A stretch of 40,746 nt of DNA, taken from NCBI GenBank assembly GCA_003142815.1, contig PLNP01000055.1, positions 88,812-129,557 of the forward strand, in the 5' to 3' direction. This stretch comes from Rhodanobacteraceae bacterium (GTDB lineage: Bacteria > Pseudomonadota > Gammaproteobacteria > Xanthomonadales > Rhodanobacteraceae). A program made the translations under genes and the position numbers. The notes beneath the pieces are model-generated. The model saw only the letters and a list, made by a program, of their open reading frames with translations. It was not told the DNA's origin and did not search any database. Every line of letters begins with the position of its first letter. The first letter of the stretch is position 1. This document shows, one piece after another, positions 23,282-30,080 of this stretch.

Positions 23282-23509
23282 CGGCCTTCCCACGCATCCA
23301 GCTCGGCCGCATCGAGTGGCTCGAAGAACGCGTTGGCGACGCGGCCCTGCAAGCTCCCGGGCCTGCGTTTTGCCGGCGGCTTGGCCAGCGGCATCAAGCG
23401 GGCATACGGCGTGCCGGCTTTGGCCAGCACGATTTCCTCGCCCGCATGCGCGTTCCAGCAGGCGCGAGAGGTGGGTCTTGGCTTCGTGGACGTTGACGAT
23501 CCGGGGCAT
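23278..23509 (-). pseudogene. Phd-family antitoxin, frameshifted
   Basis: ATG 23509 starts MPRIVNVHEAKTHLSRLLER, a clear Phd/YefM N-terminus. Near 23441-23453 the frame breaks in CGCGCATGCG, where the family pattern predicts two more bases (CGCGCGCATGCG). The other frame continues as HAGEEIVLAKAGTPYARLMP, then LAKPPAKRRPGSLQGRVANA and FFEPLDAAELDAWEGR, to a TGA overlapping the toxin GTG. The 232-bp length is not a multiple of three, consistent with a 2-base loss in a GC dinucleotide run. It may be a real mutation or a sequencing slip. Confidence 0.82.
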
Positions 23510-23675
23510 GCTGGCAGCTCAGTAGTCTAGTCACATGACCAACGCTAGCATGGTTCATGGCGGGGCAGCCGAATTGGCCGGTCTGAACAAATCTTTGCTC
23601 GTCATTGCGGCGAAAGCCGGAGGCGCTTCACAACAGCCAAGCTGGTCATCCAGTTCCTTTAATGGCTTGCAAAAA

Positions 23676-23744
23676 CGCTGGATCCCGGCTTTCGCCGGGA
23701 TGACGAAGGATGGATCCCGGCGGTCGCCGGCGTCGGCGATCAGC
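23676..23744 (+). repeat. 69-bp exact repeat, copy 1
   Basis: Begins CGCTGGATCCCGGC and ends GGCGTCGGCGATCAGC. It contains two palindromic halves, ATCCCGGCTTTCGCCGGGAT and a variant built on CCGGCGGTCGCCGG. An identical copy lies at 25943-26011, and the first palindrome alone recurs near 31464-31490. Confidence 0.9.
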
Positions 23745-23765
23745 GAGCTGAGGCTTCGCATCGGA

Positions 23766-23835
23766 GTCGCGTCGCGCTTGCAGCGCTCCTACAGGAGAGG
23801 ACGCGACTGCCGCCCTGTAGGAGAAGCGCAAACGT
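23766..23835. repeat. REP doublet, GTAGGAGC family
   Basis: GTCGCGCTTGCAGCGCTCCTAC on one side and CCTGTAGGAGAAGCGC on the other form facing half-sites of the same family seen at 4691-4776 and 32431-32523. Confidence 0.65.
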
Positions 23836-23867
23836 GCGCTTTTGCGTTCCGCTGAACCCCAACCCTC

Positions 23868-24164
23868 TCAGGCAGCCACAGCCCGCAATGCCCGCGGCGA
23901 GCGCAGAGCAATCGCGACCAGCGTACGTGCCGCGCCGGAAGGTTGTTTGCGCCCCTGCTCCCAACTTTGCAGGGTGCGCACCGAAACCCCCAGCAGGGCG
24001 GCGAATTGCGATTGCGACAGGCCAGACTTGGTGCGCGCCTCGATCACCGGCGAGTAAACCACCCGCCCCGCGCCACGCTGCATTTGCCGCACGGATTCCA
24101 GCAGCTCAGCGCCAATATCGCGCTTGGCATCGCGGGCCAGCAGTTGTTTCTCGGTCATGGGCAT
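23868..24164 (-). CDS. Xre-family antitoxin (HigA/NadS type)
   Basis: 98 residues with an N-terminal helical segment (MTEKQLLARDAKRDIGAELL) and a C-terminal helix-turn-helix (TKSGLSQSQFAALLGVSVRT then LQSWEQGRKQPSGAA). This is the arrangement of Xre antitoxins partnered with RelE/HigB-like toxins, where the toxin gene comes first. Here the toxin gene ends one base before this ATG. It would bind the operon promoter and the toxin. The antitoxin looks intact although the toxin has a frameshift. Confidence 0.86.
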   Translation of the reverse strand: MPMTEKQLLARDAKRDIGAELLESVRQMQRGAGRVVYSPVIEARTKSGLSQSQFAALLGVSVRTLQSWEQGRKQPSGAARTLVAIALRSPRALRAVAA

Positions 24165-24165
24165 A

Positions 24166-24470
24166 TCAAAGCTCCTTCACGATCCGGCGCAGCACGCCGG
24201 CGGGGATCGTGTCCTGCGCACTCTTGGCGTACATCAGCAGCAACACGATGTTGCCGTCCGCCAGCCGGTTGAAATAAATCACGCGCACGCCGCCGCGCTT
24301 GCCTGCGCCTGCGCGCGACCAGCGCACCTTGCGGCACCGCCGGACTGCCGTATTACATCGCCCTCTTCCGGGTTTGCGGCCAGAAAAGCCGCAAAGTCGG
24401 TGCGTTCATCTTCTGTCCAATAGTCCGGCCACAGCTTGGCAAACAGCGGCGTCTCGATCACGGTGAACAT
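24166..24470 (-). pseudogene. RelE/HigB-like toxin, frameshifted
   Basis: The frame from ATG 24470 reads MFTVIETPLFAKLWPDYWTE and continues to EGDVIRQSGG, then leaves the family pattern near 24331-24341. The alternative frame picks up with CRKVRWSRAGAGKRGGVRVI, YFNRLADGNIVLLLMYAKSA and QDTIPAGVLRRIVKEL, to a TGA one base before the Xre ATG. A single missing base in GGCGGTGCCGC (family pattern GGCGGTTGCCGC) explains this, and 305 bp is one short of a codon multiple. With the base restored the toxin would be about 101 residues. The loss of toxin with a retained antitoxin fits ordinary decay. Confidence 0.82.
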
Positions 24471-24549
24471 GGCCGCACTATACTACTCAGCAGTATGGCA
24501 AGCAAACGGGCCAGCGAAAAAGTTGGATCGCGAACCGGCAAAAGAACTG

Positions 24550-24572
24550 AAAAGGGGTCAGGGAACATTTCC
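24550..24572 (+). repeat. REP arm R6, GGGAACAT subfamily
   Basis: AAAAGGGGTCAGGGAACAT then TTCC. It differs from the RAYT-flanking arms by G for A in CAGRGAAC. It lies about 126 bp before the antitoxin/RelE pair, in plus orientation. Confidence 0.8.
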
Positions 24573-24631
24573 GGCATCCTGCCGGCGCGGCAGGTCACGT
24601 GTGGACTCGAATCGCTCCCTATTCAAAACGA

Positions 24632-24663
24632 TTGACCATGCGTTTCATCGCGCGGTGTATAGT
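24632..24663 (+). promoter_or_regulatory. Candidate promoter of the antitoxin/RelE pair
   Basis: TATAGT (24658-24663) with an extended GTG-N upstream base is a good -10, 35 bp before the antitoxin ATG. TTGACC at 24632-24637 would be the -35, but the 20-bp spacer is too long for an optimal promoter. Confidence 0.35.
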
Positions 24664-24698
24664 ACGATTCACTCAGTCCACCCAGGCGTTCGGCCAAC

Positions 24699-24956
24699 AT
24701 GTCCTCGATCACCGCAGACACATTGAAAACCAAGGGCGTGGCCGCGATTGAGGCGGCTCTGTCCGAGCAGCCCGAAACCATGGTTACCGTACGCGGCAAG
24801 GAACGCTTCGTCATCATGGAAGTGGCCCATTACCACTACCTGCGCGAATGCGAGCTGGCGGCTGCGCTGGCCGAAACGCAGGCCGATTTGGCCGCCGGGC
24901 GGTTCGTGCAGGAGTCGCCGGAAGCGCATCTGGCACGGTTGGACGCCATGCCGTGA
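24699..24956 (+). CDS. Phd-like antitoxin
   Basis: 85 residues starting MSSITADTLKTKGVAAIEAA. The segment ETMVTVRGKERFVIMEVAHY and YHYLRECELAAALAETQADL match the prevent-host-death type, with a DNA-binding N-terminal half and a helical toxin-binding tail. The TGA overlaps the GTG of the following toxin gene. The pair lies between palindromic arms at 24550 (plus) and 25392 (minus). The TA role follows from family and arrangement. Confidence 0.85.
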   Translation: MSSITADTLKTKGVAAIEAALSEQPETMVTVRGKERFVIMEVAHYHYLRECELAAALAETQADLAAGRFVQESPEAHLARLDAMP

Positions 24957-25243
24957 GCTATGTACTGGTTTTCACCGATCAGTACACCAGCCGCGCCGCC
25001 CGCTTTCTGAAGCGTCACCCGACACTGCGAAAGCAATACCTGAAAACCCTGCAGCTGCTACAGGCGAATCCGCACCATCCATCACTGCGCATGCACGCCC
25101 TGAGTGGACGGCTGGCCGGGCTGCATTCTGTGTCGATCAACCTGTCCTACCGGATCACGCTGGAGCTGATGGTAAAGGACGGGCAGGTCATCCCGGTGAA
25201 TGTGGGCGACCACGATGCGACGTACGGAAAAGGGTCAAGGTAA
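24953..25243 (+). CDS. RelE/StbE-family toxin with repeat-derived end
   Basis: 96 residues from GTG 24953 (VSYVLVFTDQYTSRAARFLK). Core family blocks are HPSLRMHALSGRLAGLHSVS, INLSYRITLELMVKDGQVIP and VNVGDHDATYG. Homologues end at about the HDxxY block; here the last residues (GKGSR) and the TAA come from an AAAAGGGTCA arm at 25228-25237. This is the same end-in-repeat arrangement as the RelE gene at 13171. It is a predicted ribosome-dependent mRNA interferase or a gyrase inhibitor of the wider RelE/ParE fold. The family cannot be split further by eye. Confidence 0.85.
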   Translation: MSYVLVFTDQYTSRAARFLKRHPTLRKQYLKTLQLLQANPHHPSLRMHALSGRLAGLHSVSINLSYRITLELMVKDGQVIPVNVGDHDATYGKGSR

Positions 25244-25410
25244 GACCACTGGATGCCCACGATTTCCAGTCGTGGTCGGCGCATGGCAATGGCAGCGATG
25301 GTTGAAGGTGACAGCAGCATGGCTGCATGTCAGGCTCAGCTGCGTAGGGTATCGCTGCTCACGCTGGTAGGAAAACGCCGATGCAACCGCTAATGTTCCC
25401 TGACCCTTTT
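25228..25410. repeat. Degenerate pair of REP arms R7/R8 after the second RelE gene
   Basis: AAAAGGGTCA (25228-25237, plus) and AATGTTCCCTGACCCTTTT (25392-25410, minus) face each other across about 155 bp. The left arm is truncated and supplies the toxin stop codon; the right arm is full length and of the GGGAACAT subfamily. Confidence 0.7.
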
Positions 25411-25685
25411 CCCCTTCGGTGTGCCGCGCACTCGGATGCGGCATGGCCAGAGGAAAAAGGAATTCCGACCATGCGACGAAAGACATCTCTCGGCTGGATC
25501 CGTTTTCGTGGGCGTCCACAAAGAACATCGAGAAGAACAGAAATGATTGCTGAGCGCCAAGATGCTCCGCGACGAACGGTTGGTGCCGTCCTGTGGCGTC
25601 AACTTCAAATGACACTGCTGCCTCCGCTCACGGTCTGGATTGCCCGGTGGTCGGCTGGTCGCAGCGCAACGAAAGGAGCTTTCTG
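25244..25685. other. Gene-free stretch before the 44-aa gene
   Basis: It holds the right REP arm (25392-25410) and the ribosome site of the small gene at its end. A 101-codon frame over 25381-25686 starts inside the REP arm region and has no recognisable content, so it is not called. Confidence 0.5.
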
Positions 25686-25820
25686 ATGAATCATACAGGC
25701 GGATGGATGAGTGGAGGGATGAATGGCTGGGTGGGCGGAGGGATGTGGATTTGGACGGGGATCGGCGTGCTGGTTGTGGTTCTGCTGGCCGTCGTGATTA
25801 TCAAGCTGTCCAAGAAATGA
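25686..25820 (+). CDS. 44-residue Gly/Met/Trp-rich single-span membrane protein
   Basis: Starts at ATG 25686 with a strong ribosome site (AAAGGAG, 25672-25678). The N-terminus MNHTGGWMSGGMNGWVGGGM is rich in Gly, Met and Trp. One membrane helix follows (GIGVLVVVLLAVVIIKL), ending in KLSKK, so the C-terminus should be cytosolic. Small proteins of this pattern are met near copper or other metal resistance genes, and the His/Met-rich end could bind metal. No metal gene is nearby, so the function is unknown. A longer frame begins at 25593 but lacks a ribosome site. Confidence 0.65.
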   Translation: MNHTGGWMSGGMNGWVGGGMWIWTGIGVLVVVLLAVVIIKLSKK

Positions 25821-25827
25821 TTAGGTG

Positions 25828-25850
25828 AAAAGGGGTCAGGGAACATTTCC
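25828..25850 (+). repeat. REP arm R9, GGGAACAT subfamily
   Basis: AAAAGGGGTCAGGGAACAT then TTCC, 7 bp after the stop of the 44-residue gene and in plus orientation. It is identical to the arm at 24550-24572. Confidence 0.8.
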
Positions 25851-25942
25851 CGGGGCATGTCGGCAGACGGTTAGCTGAGTCCGAATTGTCGCAAGACAGA
25901 CGGTATGTTCGCGCGATCGTCCGATTGACTCCGGATTGGAGG

Positions 25943-26011
25943 CGCTGGATCCCGGCTTTCGCCGGGATGACGAAGGATGGATCCCGGCGGTCGCCGGCGT
26001 CGGCGATCAGC
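25943..26011 (+). repeat. 69-bp exact repeat, copy 2
   Basis: Identical over 69 bp to 23676-23744. Its right edge (26011) is exactly where the reading frame of the VapB remnant stops matching its family. Confidence 0.9.
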
Positions 26012-26160
26012 TTGAGGCGTTTTTCACGCAGTACGACATCGTCGCCACGACGGAAGATATCCACCTCGGTGCTACCGAAGCGGAACTCCTTGAGGAAAGA
26101 TTCAACGATCTGCCCGGAGATCAGCCCGATCAGGAACACGATCACCGCTGCCCTTAACAG
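26012..26160 (-). pseudogene. Chimeric debris: glycosyltransferase C-terminus joined to VapB core
   Basis: On the minus strand one open frame reads LLRAAVIVFLIGLISGQI (26160-26107), the C-terminal membrane segment of a DPM1-like glycosyltransferase. It then runs directly into VESFLKEFRFGSTEVDIFRR and GDDVVLREKRLKLIA (26106-26012), the middle of a VapB/MazE-type antitoxin (family pattern IPKEFRF..EVxIFRRGDxxxLRE). The antitoxin N-terminus and a partner toxin are missing. The frame then enters the 69-bp repeat. Both parts are fragments. Confidence 0.72.
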
Positions 26161-26279
26161 CACGCGCTCTCGTTGATGCAGCGGCTTCGGGCAATGATGG
26201 TGCAAACGTAGTAAGCGAGACGGTGCGGGAAGAACACGGTTGGCGCGCAGCTCGAGCGGTCATTGGCGTGCAGCTTGTT

Positions 26280-26681
26280 TCAGCTTTCACGTAGCGCGGA
26301 CCGCAATCCAAGATGGGCCACGAACGGATCGAAATCCCGATCACTGTACAACAGCGCGAAGTCGTCATGGATGCAACGCGTTGCGATGAGCGTGCCAATG
26401 GTTTTTCGTACCGTCACGCCGCGTTGTCGCAATGCCCGGAAATACCTCGCCGCCTGGATCGCGATAGCTTGCCCCACAAGATCGACCACCTGAAACGAGG
26501 TCATGAGCTTGCTGGCCTGCTCGAAGTCCCTGCCGGCGGTGAAACCCTGGAACACTTCGGCAAGAATAAGATCGCCCACGACAAGTGGCTCGACGCCCAA
26601 CAGGGCGTCCAGCCTATCGGCTTCGGGGGTCGAGATACCGCGGAAGTAATCGATCCAAACGCTCGAATCGACCAGGATCAC
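26280..26681 (-). CDS. vapC: VapC PIN-domain RNase toxin
   Basis: 133 residues, starting MILVDSSVWIDYFRG with the first catalytic Asp. Further PIN acidic residues are in LILAEVFQGF (Glu), HDDFALLYSDRDFDPFVAHL (Asp cluster) and the ATRCIHDD region. It is full length and apparently intact. ATG 26681 overlaps the end of the antitoxin gene by 4 bases, as in most vapBC operons. Characterised VapCs cut initiator tRNA or 23S rRNA; the target here is unknown. Confidence 0.9.
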   Translation of the reverse strand: MILVDSSVWIDYFRGISTPEADRLDALLGVEPLVVGDLILAEVFQGFTAGRDFEQASKLMTSFQVVDLVGQAIAIQAARYFRALRQRGVTVRKTIGTLIATRCIHDDFALLYSDRDFDPFVAHLGLRSALRES

Positions 26682-26872
26682 GCATCTTTCCGCATGGCGT
26701 CGAGATCGCCGTGCCAGTTCAACTTGCCCCGAAAACGCTTGATCCGCTCCTGCTGACGCAGCCGTACCAAGGTGTGCAAGGCAAGTTCGACCGCCTCACG
26801 CTTGGTCTTCAGGCCTGTCAATCGAAGCGTGTTCTTCATCAATTTGTCGTCGATCACGATGTTGGTACGCAT
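26678..26872 (-). CDS. vapB: VapB antitoxin
   Basis: 64 residues, MRTNIVIDDKLMKNTLRLTG followed by LKTKREAVELALHTLVRLRQ: a ribbon-helix-helix DNA-binding domain of the VapB/DUF2191 type. The basic C-terminal tail (RIKRFRGKLNWHGDLDAMRK) would bind the PIN partner. A perfect inverted repeat lies immediately upstream and is the likely autoregulatory operator. The gene starts 74 bp downstream of the glycosyltransferase gene on the same strand. Confidence 0.9.
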   Translation of the reverse strand: MRTNIVIDDKLMKNTLRLTGLKTKREAVELALHTLVRLRQQERIKRFRGKLNWHGDLDAMRKDA

Positions 26873-26874
26873 GA

Positions 26875-26902
26875 TGTGTATGCCTTAGAAATTGCATACA
26901 CA
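26875..26902 (-). promoter_or_regulatory. Operator-like inverted repeat of vapBC
   Basis: TGTGTATGC (26875-26883) and GCATACACA (26894-26902) are perfect 9-bp arms with a 10-bp AT-rich spacer, ending 2 bp before the vapB ATG. This fits autorepression by a ribbon-helix-helix antitoxin. Confidence 0.75.
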
Positions 26903-26946
26903 TTAGCACGGTGCTATGGGCGGCGCATCTGCGCCCCCGTCGGCGG

Positions 26947-27795
26947 TCAGACCTCGCGCCGATACATCAGTGATGTGATCTGCTCCGATATCAATCCGAT
27001 CAGGAAAATGATCACGGCTGCGCTGAACAACAAAGTGCTCATATTGGTGAGGCGATGTTGGGTCGCGAAGGTATAGCCGTAGTAGCCGAGGCCGATCAGG
27101 AAGAACAATGCGCTGGTCGGCGCAAACAGTTTCAGCGGCGAATACAGCGTCGCGATCTTGAAGATGATCAGCAGGAAGCGGACGCCATCGCGGAGCGGGC
27201 GGATGTGACTCTTGCCGATGCGCTTGGCCACCGGGATTGGTTCGTAGGCGACCGCGTAGGCGCTGCGGAAGAATGCCATCGTGCTGGTGGTCGGGTACGA
27301 AAAGCCGTTCGGCAGCAGATGCAGGAACTCGCGGAACTTGTCGGCGCGCACGGCGCGAAAGCCCGAGGTGAGATCGCGCACCGCGAACCCGGTCATCCGG
27401 GTCGCCAGCCAGTTGTAGATCGTGTTGGCGATGCCGCGGCTGACACCGGCCTGGCCCGCCCAGTCGCGGGCGCCGACGACCATGTCCATGCCTTGGTCCA
27501 GGCGCTGCAGCAGGCGCTCGATCAGGATCGGATCGTGCTGGCCGTCGGCATCCATGAAGACAAGGATGTCGCCGGTCGCGGCGCGCGTGCCGCGCTTGAT
27601 CGCGGCGCCGTTGCCCATCGAATACGGCTGCCGGACGACGCGCACGCCGTTGTCGACGCAGAGTTTCGCGGTGTCGTCGGATGAACCGTCGTCAACCACG
27701 ATGATCTCGGCATCGGGTTGAGCGGCTTTCAATCGAGGCAGCAAGTCCGCGAGTGCGGCGGCCTCGTTTTTGGCTGGAAGGACGATACTGAGCAT
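26947..27795 (-). CDS. Family-2 glycosyltransferase, dolichol-phosphate-mannose-synthase-like
   Basis: 282 residues. The GT-A domain starts MLSIVLPAKNEAAALADLLP with IIVVDDGSSDDTAKL and the metal/nucleotide motif FMDADGQHDP (DxD, about residue 81). The acceptor region is RDLTSGFRAVRADKFREFL. The C-terminal 80 residues hold two hydrophobic segments (ALFFLIGLGYYGYTF and TLLFSAAVIIFLIGLISEQI) that anchor it to the inner membrane. Such enzymes put a sugar on polyprenyl phosphate for use by GT-C enzymes or surface glycan assembly. That makes it a natural donor-maker for the GT-C proteins at 14950-18992, as well as for the neighbouring operon. It seems the intact member of a set of paralogues whose 3' ends survive at 22721 and 26107. 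Confidence 0.87.
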   Translation of the reverse strand: MLSIVLPAKNEAAALADLLPRLKAAQPDAEIIVVDDGSSDDTAKLCVDNGVRVVRQPYSMGNGAAIKRGTRAATGDILVFMDADGQHDPILIERLLQRLDQGMDMVVGARDWAGQAGVSRGIANTIYNWLATRMTGFAVRDLTSGFRAVRADKFREFLHLLPNGFSYPTTSTMAFFRSAYAVAYEPIPVAKRIGKSHIRPLRDGVRFLLIIFKIATLYSPLKLFAPTSALFFLIGLGYYGYTFATQHRLTNMSTLLFSAAVIIFLIGLISEQITSLMYRREV

Positions 27796-28144
27796 GGTTC
27801 CCCGGGCCAGACCAGAAGGGTGTTGTTGACGGCTATACTGCCCGCGAAGCTGGATTTGGGCAACGATTGCGGCGCAAACGGGTGGGGATGCGCGCGATCA
27901 AGGACTAGCCGGAACGGGGGAACCAGGATGGATTACGGGTCGCTTCGCGCGATCGATCCCACGGGCCGCCTTCGGCGCTCGCTTCGGTACCTGGTCTTCG
28001 CACGGCATGACGGGGATGGTGGCAGTCGGCAATCTGGCAACCAAAGGCGCCCTCTTCCGCCCTCCGGGCACGTGAACTCGCGCCATCTTTGGCGCTCGCC
28101 TCCGGGTAGCTCGCGCTGCTCAAAATGGTAGTCCTGCCGTTTTG

Positions 28145-28222
28145 TCCCCCGCTGCGCAGGGGAAGGGAAAGCAAATGGCGTCACGCGCTGGTTTGCCTTC
28201 GCCCCCTGCGCGGGGGGAGGGA
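28145..28222. repeat. Paired CCCC-TGCGC-GGGG palindromes upstream of pilB
   Basis: TCCCCCGCTGCGCAGGGGAA and CCCCCTGCGCGGGGGGAGG, each followed by GGAAAG, are two related palindromes about 55 bp apart. A similar element stands between pilS and pilR. Confidence 0.6.
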
Positions 28223-28291
28223 AAGATGAGAGCCTGCCGTCGTGCTGCGGGCAGGGGGATTTGCGGTTTTGCGACCCTGCTGGTACGTTTG

Positions 28292-28307
28292 TGGCATTCG
28301 TTTTGCT
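28292..28307 (+). promoter_or_regulatory. Sigma-54 promoter of pilB
   Basis: TGGCATTCGTTTTGCT carries GG at 28293-28294 and GC at 28305-28306 with the exact 10-base interval and a perfect TTGCT -12 box. It is about 55 bp before the pilB start. Confidence 0.8.
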
Positions 28308-28361
28308 TTATATTCCGCTTGGAATTCGCGAAGTTGACAACAGTTTTTCAGGGTAATGCTG

Positions 28362-30077
<1,716 letters not shown>

Positions 30078-30080
30078 GCC

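Larger units (their letters stand above)
23510..23867. other. Gene-free stretch with two repeat families
   Basis: No gene is supported. It holds the first copy of a 69-bp exact repeat (23676-23744) and a GTAGGAGC-type REP doublet (about 23766-23835), which lies between the end of the Xre gene and the 69-bp repeat. Confidence 0.6.
27796..28361. other. Gene-free region between the glycosyltransferase and pilB
   Basis: Nothing coding is supported. A 67-codon frame at 27928-28131 has a fair ribosome site but no recognisable content. A CTATACTGCC motif at 27833-27842 repeats the -10 sequence seen before pilS, without a -35. Palindromic REP-like units lie at 28145-28222, an inverted repeat CCTGCC/GGCAGG at 28233-28255, and the pilB sigma-54 promoter at 28292-28307. 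Confidence 0.5.

Noticed and set aside
25381-25686. 101-codon frame
   Set aside because: It begins within a REP arm, lacks a ribosome site and has no recognisable content.
18992-25850. CRISPR array formed by the GGGGTCAG repeats
   Set aside because: The copies are irregularly spaced, occur in both orientations and flank genes. There are no uniform spacers and no cas genes.
22721-27050. Integrase-type island with att sites made from glycosyltransferase 3' ends
   Set aside because: The 3' ends differ at many third positions, so they are not recent att duplications, and no integrase gene is present. The paralogue-remnant reading fits better.
27928-28131. 67-codon frame with a fair ribosome site before pilB
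   Set aside because: Composition is Arg/Ser-rich without pattern, it lies among repeats, and it has no supporting context.
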